Assembly (NCBI GenBank): GCA_035378845.1
Contig: DAOSUP010000008.1
Location: 1-64,000 of the forward strand
Direction of reading: 5' to 3'
Source of the DNA: JAKOUL01 sp035378845
GTDB lineage: Bacteria; Dictyoglomota; Dictyoglomia; Dictyoglomales; Dictyoglomaceae
DNA: 64,000 nucleotides
Part shown: positions 53,862 to 63,000 of the stretch, piece after piece
Layout: each line of letters begins with the position of its first letter
Position numbering within the stretch: position 1 is the first letter of the stretch
Translations under genes and position numbers: made by a program
Notes under the pieces: model-generated
What the model was told of the DNA's origin: nothing
Databases searched by the model: none
The model's input: only the letters and a program-made list of their open reading frames with translations

Positions 53862-55489
53862 AATAATCTCTCTATTCTTTCCTTTTCCTTAATTATCTTC
53901 CCTCTATCATCTACACAATAATTGGCGCCATTTATAATTCTTGTTTTTACTTCTCCTTTTGCTACAGAAAATCCCTTAAGACCAGGAGCATCTAAAATTC
54001 CACACTTTATTGCATTATAGATATTTTCAGGGGAGAGGAAATCTTCCTCTGATTTTGCTATGCTCTTTACAGCAGATAGAATTACTAAAGCTTCTTCTTT
54101 TAACTCTTCTTTTCTTTCTTGAACTTCAGGATCCAAGGAAAAGTCAGGAAGTCCAAAAGAGGCTAAAATATAAGCTCTCTTTACCATCTTTACACTCTCT
54201 ATAATTTCCTTACTTCTTGCAGGATATAATGCCTCAGAATACGATACTACATGAATTATATGAGGTCTCAAATAGGAACCATAAAACATAGAAGATACTA
54301 ATTGTCCCATGGCAGAATAGGGATCTGATGGGAATGATAAAAGCCCAGTCCGTATCATCCTATAGGAAATAAAATCCTCATTATGAAGAGACTCCACAAG
54401 CTCAATTTTGGCAAGAGCTTTTGCAATATCCATCTTAGGAGATATATTAGGAGGGGTATTTAGCATATATTGAGCCACATATTCCTTTACCCCTAATTTT
54501 TTTGCCATTAAAGCAGCCATATAACAGGTAGCAACTCCAAGAGAATCATGGGCATCTCTTAACTCCCATTGATGAGACTCATTAATCTCCACAGGAACCT
54601 CATTTTCTGCATTCCATTTTATAGCATGCATATTTTCCTTTATAGCAGATAGGAGTTCTCTATCAGATCTTCTATCAAGCTCAGAATACCAAGTAAGAGG
54701 AATGGCAGCCCAGGCATTATTTATAGTTTCTTTAAGAAGTTTTGAAAAAGAAATGAGATTTCTGGTACCAGAATAACATCTCAATAAAGGAAAATTTCCT
54801 CTTCTTGATGCATTATACAATCTTATGAAATCATCTCTTTTCCTTAATGGAACCCCTCCTGCACCATCTTGTTTTGGGTCCATTTTTTCAGGTTCAAAGA
54901 AATAACTTTGAGCATTCTGGTCAGGAGCAATGGATATGATATCCAAAAGTCCTGAATCTGCTAATACTTCAACTTCTTTTATAGTTTCTTCAAGATTAGG
55001 AAGACCTATATGATGCCTAAACAAAGGAAATGGACTCTTCCAACTTATCCTTTCCTTTAAGGTATTTGGATATTCTTTCTTCTCTTCTTTATTTACAACC
55101 TCTCCCTGAACACTTTTTAAAAAATCTATTACATCTTCTATTTCTTCAGTCCCATCAAAAACTTTGTATATAAATGGAAATTCCCTTGCCACATCTCCTG
55201 TTTCCTTAGTCCCTCCAAATAGAAAAAGCCTATTCTCCATTAAATTTCTATCTTTAAGCTCCTTCTCAAGATCTAAAAGAAGATTTCTTAAAGGTTCTCC
55301 CCCTAATCTATAACTTATAGCCACAATCTCAGGATTTACCTCCATTATTGCTCCAATTAACTCACTTATGGATACTGCTCCACCAAGATATATGGTCTTA
55401 AATCCTAATCTTTCAGCAAGATTTAAAAAATTAAGCACTCCAGCTACATGTATGCAGCTTCCAATACTCGCCCCTAAAATCTTTTTCAT
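53858..55489 (-). CDS. B12-binding mutase-like protein (glutamate-mutase-type architecture)
   Basis: 543 residues. The first 120 residues form a cobalamin-binding-like Rossmann domain starting ILGASIGSCIHVAGVLNF. The cobalt-ligand His14 is present, but the family DxHxxG motif reads CxHxxG here. Residues about 160-480 look like a TIM-barrel domain similar to the catalytic subunit of methylaspartate (glutamate) mutase, with ITGRCYSGTRN-like FPLLRCYSGTRNLISFSKLL and ESHQWELRDAHDS. The protein thus fuses both parts of a B12 carbon-skeleton mutase or B12 aminomutase-like enzyme. It is coupled on both sides to opine-dehydrogenase and ATP-grasp genes. Substrate unknown. Confidence 0.7.
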   Translation of the reverse strand: MKKILGASIGSCIHVAGVLNFLNLAERLGFKTIYLGGAVSISELIGAIMEVNPEIVAISYRLGGEPLRNLLLDLEKELKDRNLMENRLFLFGGTKETGDVAREFPFIYKVFDGTEEIEDVIDFLKSVQGEVVNKEEKKEYPNTLKERISWKSPFPLFRHHIGLPNLEETIKEVEVLADSGLLDIISIAPDQNAQSYFFEPEKMDPKQDGAGGVPLRKRDDFIRLYNASRRGNFPLLRCYSGTRNLISFSKLLKETINNAWAAIPLTWYSELDRRSDRELLSAIKENMHAIKWNAENEVPVEINESHQWELRDAHDSLGVATCYMAALMAKKLGVKEYVAQYMLNTPPNISPKMDIAKALAKIELVESLHNEDFISYRMIRTGLLSFPSDPYSAMGQLVSSMFYGSYLRPHIIHVVSYSEALYPARSKEIIESVKMVKRAYILASFGLPDFSLDPEVQERKEELKEEALVILSAVKSIAKSEEDFLSPENIYNAIKCGILDAPGLKGFSVAKGEVKTRIINGANYCVDDRGKIIKEKERIERLL

Positions 55490-56571
55490 TATTCTCCTAC
55501 CTCAATATAGTTTATTATCTCATCTACTTTCATTCCATAAAGCCCTAAGGATTCCACTGTTCTTCCATTAGTAAAAAAATCTTCCCCTGCCATAATAGAG
55601 GTTAAATGGATAATAGCATTGATAGCAGGAGTTGGGATTCCAAAATATTCCCCAAAGGAAGAGATAGGGACAAGGCTCATAGGGACATCTTCAAGAATAT
55701 ATCTATTAGCAATTACTGTAGGTGCTAATATATCCCTGTATCCAGAATTACTATGAATAGCGTCATAAAGATCTTTTCCTTCCACATCATAGGCATATTT
55801 TAACCACTGTTTTGCAGTAAGAGGTTCCACATTGAAAACTCTCATTACCTTACATCTTTCATCATCAATAGCTTCCAATACTTTTGCCACAGAAGGAGAT
55901 ATCCCCTCAAAATAGAATTCAAATTTTCCAAAGGTAAATTCAATTCTTGCTGCATTTAAAATTGTAGTAGCTGGATGAAATACAGCTCCTATATTATTAA
56001 AACTTGTAATAACAGTATTTTTAGCAATTTCAAATTCAGGAATTATTCTCTTTAAAGTCTTTTGTAAAATTGGATTATCCTTTGCAGGAAGGCAAGAAAC
56101 TGGAACAGCATTCTTCTTCTTAAATATTCTTACTACTCCTGGGTTAGAACATCTTGATGCAAAAATAAAAGTTTGGGCTTCTGCAATAAAAACTTTTTTC
56201 TTACATCCTTTTTCTCTTAATACCTTCCTAAATTCTAAAGCTCCACCTGTCCGTCCTGGATTTAAAACCACTATTTGTTCATCTTCCAAATATGGGGCTA
56301 ATTTCTCTGCCACGTCTCTATGAGCAAAAGCAGGTAAGACTACCAATATTATTTCTCTACCTTTTATTGCACTTTTTATATCTGTAGTAGCTAAAGAAAT
56401 TTCATATTCTCCAGAGTATTCACCTTCTAATATTATCTTTCTTGTATCTATTATGGGGCTTATTCTCCATTCACTTCTGTTATATAAAGAAACATCATAT
56501 CCCTTCATAGAAAGATATCCTGCTAAAGCTTGCCCACCATTTCCTGCCCCTATAACACAGATTTTAAACAT
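55489..56571 (-). CDS. NAD(P)-dependent opine/octopine dehydrogenase-family protein
   Basis: 360 residues. The nucleotide fold begins CVIGAGNGGQALAGYLSMKG with a GxGxxG motif. The C-terminal domain has the NNIGAVFHPATTILNA block containing the conserved His of octopine/nopaline dehydrogenases. These enzymes condense an amino acid with a 2-oxo acid, or do the reverse. It is the first gene of a set with 1- and 4-base overlaps (B12 protein, ATP-grasp, GH31). The start at 56571 has AGGAGGTGAG upstream. It may act in opine, metallophore or amino-acid metabolism; no nicotianamine-synthase-like gene is nearby. Confidence 0.85.
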   Translation of the reverse strand: MFKICVIGAGNGGQALAGYLSMKGYDVSLYNRSEWRISPIIDTRKIILEGEYSGEYEISLATTDIKSAIKGREIILVVLPAFAHRDVAEKLAPYLEDEQIVVLNPGRTGGALEFRKVLREKGCKKKVFIAEAQTFIFASRCSNPGVVRIFKKKNAVPVSCLPAKDNPILQKTLKRIIPEFEIAKNTVITSFNNIGAVFHPATTILNAARIEFTFGKFEFYFEGISPSVAKVLEAIDDERCKVMRVFNVEPLTAKQWLKYAYDVEGKDLYDAIHSNSGYRDILAPTVIANRYILEDVPMSLVPISSFGEYFGIPTPAINAIIHLTSIMAGEDFFTNGRTVESLGLYGMKVDEIINYIEVGE

Positions 56572-56873
56572 TTCTCACCTCCTGATGTTATAATCTTTTT
56601 TAAGATGTTTATTAGATTATTTCAATGATAACATAAAATTTATATGAGGAGCAAGCTTCATGAAATGCTATATAAACATTAATTTGGAAAGGATTAGATG
56701 AAAAGAGCTAAGATTTTAGCTGAAGAACAAAAATAGGATTATTTGTATTAACCTTTTTAATATAAAAATTTTTTTCCTCAGGGACAGAATTTGACACCTA
56801 TTTATTTTAGCATCTTAATTCAGAATAAGTGGTATAATTTTAATTAAATGATTTTATTAATGAGGGGAATGCG
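56572..56873. other. Divergent control region, opine-dehydrogenase operon / PAPS-reductase operon
   Basis: 302 bases without a gene. On the plus strand an extended -10 box stands at 56830-56838. A TTGACA occurs at 56791-56796 but is not well spaced from it. On the minus strand TTGAAA (56620-56625) and TAAAAA (56597-56602) with 17 bases between form a weak promoter candidate for the opine-dehydrogenase gene. No palindrome or small ORF is evident. Confidence 0.5.
56830..56838 (+). promoter_or_regulatory. Extended -10 promoter of the PAPS-reductase/BREX-like operon
   Basis: TGG followed by a perfect TATAAT (56833-56838) is an extended -10 element. It lies 35 bases before the ATG at 56874, whose ribosome-binding site is GAGGGGAA. 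No good -35 box is seen, which extended -10 promoters do not need. Confidence 0.6.
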
Positions 56874-59252
56874 ATGTATAAAGTTGCTTGGGATTTGGAT
56901 AGTGGAGGAATTCTTTTAGTAAATTCCTCAAAAGACGAAATTATACCCCCAAGACCCGTTTTTTATGAGGAATTAGATCTTTTAGGTTTTAATAAATTTT
57001 GGGATTATCCTAAAGTAGAAGAACCACTTCTTTGGAATATTGGAAGAAGATATTATTACAAGGGGAAACTTGTAGCATCTGTTAAAGGTGGAGGAATCTT
57101 TGAAAAGCCAAAGATAAGCTTAGAAGATGACTGTAAAAACCTCTCTTTAGAACCTGTAGATGTTAAATTAATGGTAGAAAAAAACCTTAAAAATCTTGAA
57201 ACATTAAAGAATGAGGCAATAGATTTTATCCAGGATACTTTTAAAAGATACAAAAACAAGGTAGATCAAGTTATCGTATCTTATAGTGGTGGGAAAGATT
57301 CTCAAGTAGTTTTAGATTTAGTTTCACGAACTCTACCGCCTGATGATTACATAGTAGTCTTTACTGATACTACTATGGAAATACCTCCCACTTATGAAAT
57401 GTATGAAAAAACAAAAGAGTATTATACAAATATCTATCCTAACCTAAAATTTTATGTAGCAAGAAATGAGAAACACTCCCTTGAGCTCTGGAAAATCTTT
57501 GGACCTCCCAGTAGAATCCTTAGATGGTGCTGCTCTGTATATAAAACTTCTCCTCAAGTAAGACTGATAAAAGCATTAAATCCTGAGAAGGACAAAATAA
57601 AAATATTAGTCCTTGATGGTGTAAGGGCTGATGAAAGCACAAGAAGAGGTAGATACTCAAGAATTTCTAAAGAAGCTAAGCATATTGCTTTTATAAATGC
57701 ACACTCAATTATAAACTGGAATACTGTTGAAATTTTTCTCTACATTTTTAATACAATGGAAAAACAAAAATCAGATAATTTAAACCCCTCTATTAATAAA
57801 GGTTATAGATATGGCTTAGAGAGAGTGGGATGTAGTATCTGCCCTTTTGGATCCCCATGGTCAGAGTTTATTATTAAACAAGCCTTCCCTGAACTGGCAG
57901 ATAATTATCTGAAAATTATTAAAGAACATATGCAATATTTAGGACTTGAAGAAGAAAATGAGGTAAAGAAATATATTGAAGAAGGAAACTGGAAAAAAAG
58001 AGGTGGAGGTGAAGGTGTAGAAAGAGACGGTACCCATGTAAATATATTAGACAATGATGGGAGCTTCAAGGCAATAATCTCTAAACCAAAAGAGGATTTC
58101 TTTAAATGGATAAGAGTATTAGGAACAATAGATTATAAGAGTGAAAATGATACTACTTTATGCAAGTTAAAGTTTAAGGATAAGATATATGATCTCTCAG
58201 TATCTACCCTTTCTGATAACAAGCTAATTATCTCATCTAACATTAGTACTTCTGATAGGGATCTATTAAATAAATTAGAAAAAGTAATCTATAAAACCAC
58301 TTACTGTATTCACTGTGGAGTTTGCGAAGCAGAATGTCCTTCAAGAGCACTTAAAGTTTTTCCAAAAGTTAAAATAAATCAGAACAAATGTATTCATTGT
58401 TTCTCTTGCTTAGATTTTATAGAAAAAGGATGTATATTAGCTAAATCTATGATCAATATTGGAGGAGGTGACATGAGTAAGAATAAGTTGAGCCACTTTA
58501 ATAGATATTTGACATTTGGTATGAGAAATGAATGGCTAAGGCAATTTTTAAATGAATTAGAAGGATGGTACAGTAAAAACAATCTTGGAAGTATTCAGTT
58601 TGAGGCAATGATTAGATGGTTAAAAGATGCTGAATTAATAGACTCTAAAAAAACACCTACTTCTTTTGCAAAATTTTCCAAGAAATTAATAAATAAAGAT
58701 GAATCTTTTGTCCATCAAATAATCTGGATAAACCTTTTTTATAATTCTTCAGTGATAAGATGGTATTTAGAAAATATCAAATGGGGATCTTATATCTCTT
58801 CTAAAGATCTCTATGAAATTCTAATAAATAAAGAGCAGTTAAATCCAAAGACAGCATCAAGTGGATTAAGTAGTTTTTTGAATATGCTTGAAAATATGCC
58901 TACTTACAATAAGCTAAAGCTTGGAGTAGTAGAAAAAATAGGAAGAGAAAGATATGTGAGAAAAATTGGCAGTAATGATATCCATCCTATGGCTGTCCTT
59001 TACTCCCTTTATAGGTATGCAATATCTAAGAATAAGTATAAACTCACAGTCTCTGAACTTTATCGTGAAGAAAATAAGGATGGAGGTCCTTATTTGATCT
59101 TTGGCATAGAGAGATCTGCTTTAGAAAATATTCTCAGATGGCTACAGGAAAATAAAGAGGAATTGATAAGGGTGAATCTTACTGCTGATTTAGATAATAT
59201 TAATCTCTCTGAGGATATAACAGATTATACAAAGATATTGGAGTATTACTAA
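56874..59252 (+). CDS. brxP: PAPS-reductase-family protein fused to two 4Fe-4S clusters and a DUF4007-like domain (BrxP-like)
   Basis: 792 residues in three parts. Residues about 130-330 are a PAPS-reductase/DndC-like PP-loop ATPase: SYSGGKDSQ (138-143), paired cysteines 219-220 (RWCCSVY), DGVRADESTRR, and GCSICPFG (320-323). Residues 478-520 are a two-cluster ferredoxin domain (CIHCGVCEAEC and CIHCFSC...C). From residue 534 on lies a DUF4007-like domain homologous to the next gene's product. PAPS reductases of this type occur in type 4 BREX and, as DndC, in DNA phosphorothioation. A strong internal start at 58473 may also give the last domain as a free protein. BREX assignment rests on context and is inference. 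Confidence 0.75.
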   Translation: MYKVAWDLDSGGILLVNSSKDEIIPPRPVFYEELDLLGFNKFWDYPKVEEPLLWNIGRRYYYKGKLVASVKGGGIFEKPKISLEDDCKNLSLEPVDVKLMVEKNLKNLETLKNEAIDFIQDTFKRYKNKVDQVIVSYSGGKDSQVVLDLVSRTLPPDDYIVVFTDTTMEIPPTYEMYEKTKEYYTNIYPNLKFYVARNEKHSLELWKIFGPPSRILRWCCSVYKTSPQVRLIKALNPEKDKIKILVLDGVRADESTRRGRYSRISKEAKHIAFINAHSIINWNTVEIFLYIFNTMEKQKSDNLNPSINKGYRYGLERVGCSICPFGSPWSEFIIKQAFPELADNYLKIIKEHMQYLGLEEENEVKKYIEEGNWKKRGGGEGVERDGTHVNILDNDGSFKAIISKPKEDFFKWIRVLGTIDYKSENDTTLCKLKFKDKIYDLSVSTLSDNKLIISSNISTSDRDLLNKLEKVIYKTTYCIHCGVCEAECPSRALKVFPKVKINQNKCIHCFSCLDFIEKGCILAKSMINIGGGDMSKNKLSHFNRYLTFGMRNEWLRQFLNELEGWYSKNNLGSIQFEAMIRWLKDAELIDSKKTPTSFAKFSKKLINKDESFVHQIIWINLFYNSSVIRWYLENIKWGSYISSKDLYEILINKEQLNPKTASSGLSSFLNMLENMPTYNKLKLGVVEKIGRERYVRKIGSNDIHPMAVLYSLYRYAISKNKYKLTVSELYREENKDGGPYLIFGIERSALENILRWLQENKEELIRVNLTADLDNINLSEDITDYTKILEYY
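58461..59252 (+). CDS. Possible internally started DUF4007-like protein, with its ribosome-binding site
   Basis: Inside the PAPS-reductase fusion, GGAGGAGGTGAC (58461-58472) immediately precedes an in-frame ATG at 58473, codon 534. The resulting protein would be 259 residues, MSKNKLSHFNRYLTFGMRNE onward, close to the 249 residues of the separate homologue at 59252-60001. The site is as strong as any true start in the window. The full-length fusion and the shorter product may therefore both be made. The DNA alone cannot show whether this is so. Confidence 0.5.
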   Translation, partial: GGGDMSKNKLSHFNRYLTFGMRNEWLRQFLNELEGWYSKNNLGSIQFEAMIRWLKDAELIDSKKTPTSFAKFSKKLINKDESFVHQIIWINLFYNSSVIRWYLENIKWGSYISSKDLYEILINKEQLNPKTASSGLSSFLNMLENMPTYNKLKLGVVEKIGRERYVRKIGSNDIHPMAVLYSLYRYAISKNKYKLTVSELYREENKDGGPYLIFGIERSALENILRWLQENKEELIRVNLTADLDNINLSEDITDYTKILEYY

Positions 59253-60001
59253 TGGAATTAGAAGTAAGAGGATTTAGATACGAAACCTTTGGATTAAGAA
59301 AAGAGTGGATACAGCAGCTCTTCTCCAATGGAGAAGGCTTTTTCTCTCATAATACCTTAGGACCCAAACAATTTAAATCTTTTATGTATTTTCTAAGAGA
59401 TTGCCAATTAATTGATAAAAAGAAAAATTTTACTGAGTTTTTTAACATATTAAAAGGAATATTTGAAAAAGAAGGCATTAACTCAAAAATTATATGGGGT
59501 ATTATTTGGATAAATCTATGCTTTAATTCTCCTCTTTTTAGATGGTGGGCAAATATCCCAGAAGGATTTTATACAAGAGATGATATTATCAATCTCCTTG
59601 CTGATTCATATGGTAAAAGAAACACAACTATCGTTAATGGTTATGAAAGTATTCTTGAGACTGTTGAGAGAAGCCCTATTGGAATATACTTTGGGCAAGG
59701 GATAGTTAAGAGAGAAGGAAGAGGAAGAACAGTTTTAAAGGAGAAAGATACTTCAGATATCCCTTCACTTTTAATTCTTTACAATATTTATAAACTTTCC
59801 AAAGAAATAGGACCCTATAGATTTAATATAAAGGATATAGAGGACAATCCTCTTTCTCCTCAAAAAATCTTTTCTCTATCCTCTAAAAAAGTAGAATCCA
59901 TTATTGGTATAGGGAAGGCTAAAGATTTCTTTGATATAGATTTAAATTATATAGTGCTCAAAAATAATTTAGAGCCTATAGATATATTAAAAACATATTA
60001 G
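59252..60001 (+). CDS. DUF4007-like protein, paralogue of the preceding gene's C-terminal domain
   Basis: 249 residues, cytoplasmic, mostly helical. It shares with residues 540-720 of the preceding protein a set of blocks: F-G-x-R-x-E-W-x-x-Q near the start, N-x-L-G-x-x-Q-F, a D-x-x-L-I-D motif, and IIWINLCFNSPLFRW against the partner's IIWINLFYNSSVIRW. It starts in the stop codon of that gene (TAATG). DUF4007 proteins go with PAPS-reductase genes in defence islands, and their mechanism is not known. The tandem pair may form a heterodimer (inference). Confidence 0.75.
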   Translation: MELEVRGFRYETFGLRKEWIQQLFSNGEGFFSHNTLGPKQFKSFMYFLRDCQLIDKKKNFTEFFNILKGIFEKEGINSKIIWGIIWINLCFNSPLFRWWANIPEGFYTRDDIINLLADSYGKRNTTIVNGYESILETVERSPIGIYFGQGIVKREGRGRTVLKEKDTSDIPSLLILYNIYKLSKEIGPYRFNIKDIEDNPLSPQKIFSLSSKKVESIIGIGKAKDFFDIDLNYIVLKNNLEPIDILKTY

Positions 60002-60013
60002 GGGGGAATTTAG

Positions 60014-63000
60014 ATGAAGTATGAAGAGATTATAGGGCTTTATGAGTACTTCCAACCTGCAGTAGATATTACTGAGGAAAGAGGAGATTATTGGAAGCGA
60101 TTTTTCCCTACAAAAGATTTCTTGGATGTTCTAAGGACTTTTTTAACTGCCTTAGAGTCAAAAGATGCCAATAGAAAATCTATCTGGCTTCAAGGATCTT
60201 ATGGGACAGGAAAAACCCATGCCACAACTGTTATAAAACATCTCTTATGGGATCCTATGGAAGAGATAGAAGATTTTGTAGAGAAATTAGATCCACAAGT
60301 TAGAGAAAAACTAAGAAATTTTAGAAAGGAGAAAAGAGTCTTTCCTGTAACTTTAAAAGGAAATCCAGGAATAAATGATGTTAAAAGTTTTAATCCCCAT
60401 TTAGAGAAAGTTGTCAAAGAAGCATTACAAAGGGAAAAAATAGAGATCAATACTGAAAGCGAATTTGAGAAATATATTAATCATATTCAGAATACACCTT
60501 ATGTAGATTATGAAAAAATTATTGAGGGAAATATTGAATTAAAAGCCAAAGTAAGAGATAAAAAAGGATTATTAAATGCCCTTGAGAGAAGAGATGTAGA
60601 TGTATTAAATTTGTTAGATAATTCTTTATTATCATCAGATCTTTTTATCTCTCATCCTGTTATAGAGGACTGGTTAGTAGAAGTTTCAAAGGAGCTTTAT
60701 TCAAGAGGGATCTATGCTCTTACCATCTATTGGGATGAATTTACTTCTTTAATGGAACTTGAATCTGTTTCTACTATTCTGAGCGTCTTACAAAATATTG
60801 CTGAAAAAACCTTTAACAATAATATTTTTCTCTTTATCATAAGCCATAGGACTCCTCAACAAACTACACTCTCTTCTAAAGATTATGAAAAGCTTCTTGG
60901 AAGATTTCACTTTAAAGAATATTATATGGAAGATATAACTACTTTTCATATAATATCCAATGCTATAAGGAAGAAAAATGAAGAAAGGTGGAAAAATCTC
61001 AGGGAAGAAGTTTTTAATAAAAATCCTGGAATAGAAAGGTTAATTTGGAGAATAGCTGGAGATAATCTCTCCTTAAGAAATGCTTTAAAGGATATATTTC
61101 CTATACATCCCTATACTGCCATTAATGCCAATTTCATATCCAATTATGTAGGATCTGCTGAAAGAAGTATTTTTGGCTTCCTAAATGATACTGAAAGGGG
61201 ATTTCTCAAATTCATTAAAGAATATCCAAAAAAGGATGCTGATGGTGAGAATTATTTTTTGACATCTGATATGTTATGGGACTTCTTCTTGTCCGAGTTT
61301 GAAAGAAATTCATCGGAAAAGATAAACTCAATTTTAGTAAGATATAAGCAGGGAGAAAAAGAAATTAGAGGATTAGGAGACTCCTATTTAGCTGTTTTTA
61401 GAGGCGTCCTCCTTCTAAATATCCTATACTCTTCAGTTAGAGTTTCCGCTGAAGATGCAAATATATTTTCTCCAAGCGAAGAAAATATATTGGATATGTT
61501 CACAGGTAGCAGTTTTCAAGATTCTATTCCCGACATATTAAATTATATTGATAAAAAAGGATATATACCTAAGGATCCCAATGGATTATTTTTAGTAAAC
61601 TATTCTGCTCTACCTGAAAGAGAACTAGCAGAAGAAAGAGAGAGGGTTGATAGAGAATATAAAGATATAACAAAAGCATTGAGCGAAGAACAGAAAAAGA
61701 AATTAAAGAAAGATCTAACCTCAAATATATTGAGAGAGACTAATATTCAGTTATATTGGGCAGGGATTGAGAATTATGAACTAAAAAGAAGATTAAAAAC
61801 TGACTTTAAGAACTCTTATTCTATTTCTATTGCTCTCTTTATCGCTAAGGAAGGAAGTGAAATAAATAAGATAAAGAATACTATAGAGGAAATATCTAAT
61901 GACAATGACATAAACACTGATAATATTGTTTTTGTTATCTCTAATACTCCACTAACAAGAGAGAATTATGAAAGATTTATAGATTATCTTGCTAAATGTA
62001 TTGTTGCTGATAGACACCAATATAGAGAGGATGCAAGTACTTATAGAGACTATAGTAAAAAACTAATAGATCATTGGATTAACGAAATAGAAAATGGATA
62101 CTTAGAAATATATTTTAGAAAAGAATCTAACAAAATTTTAGGAAATAATTTTGATTATTATTTAAATAACAAGATCTCTCCTAAGATTTTCTGGTCAGGT
62201 TTAGAAAACCTTAAGGATTTAACCTATAACATTAATGTATGGAAAAAAATAAATTCGGAAAAAGTCTTAGAGATATTTATCCTTGCCAAATATAGAGATG
62301 ACCTTGAAGAGAGAACAAAGAATGCACCCTATAAAGATTTAAGAGCTATTCTTGAAGATAACAAAGGGAATTATATAGTAGATAAAAGATTTAATTTTAT
62401 AAAGGACATAGATACAAATCATCCTACCTATAGAATATATAGAAAAATAGAAGAAGCAATTGAGGAATATGAAGGAAAAACTTTTAACTTAGGAGATACA
62501 CTCAGATTTTTGCAGGAGCCACCTTTTGGTATCTATCAGAATATGGCTAATTATGCTGTATTAGCCTTTGCAATGAGACCTTTTGTAGATAAACTTTATG
62601 AGGAGGGGACAGGAAGAAGGATTGATAAAAACTTATTAAAAGAAAAACTTAGTATTCTGTTTAAATATTGGGAAGATGGCAAAGATAGAGATAAGCTTAA
62701 TTTAAGATTTGGTACAGAGGATGAAAGAAATCTTACTAATCTTTTAGTAGAATTATTCAAACTAAAAGAGGAAGAGAATCTCAATAAAGCTCGTTGGGGA
62801 ATTAGAGAGTGGATTAAAAATGCAGGATACCCCATCTGGTCTCTTAAGAGCTATATTAAATGTAGTGAAGAGATACAAAGATCTATTGATTTAATATATT
62901 TCCTAAGTAGAACTGCTGATAGAGAAATCACAGAAGAACATATTAAAAATTCCTTTTTCATTCTTTCACTGAAGAAAGATGAACTCATTACTCTTCTTTC

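Noticed and set aside
56791..56796. TTGACA as the -35 box of the PAPS-reductase operon promoter
   Set aside because: It is 36 bases from the TATAAT at 56833, too far, and a correctly spaced -10 would be only CTTAAT; the extended -10 alone is the better reading.
60199..60450. Minus-strand open frame of 83 codons within the BrxC-like gene
   Set aside because: It is fully inside a well-supported long plus-strand frame with clear motifs and has no ribosome-binding site or recognisable domain.
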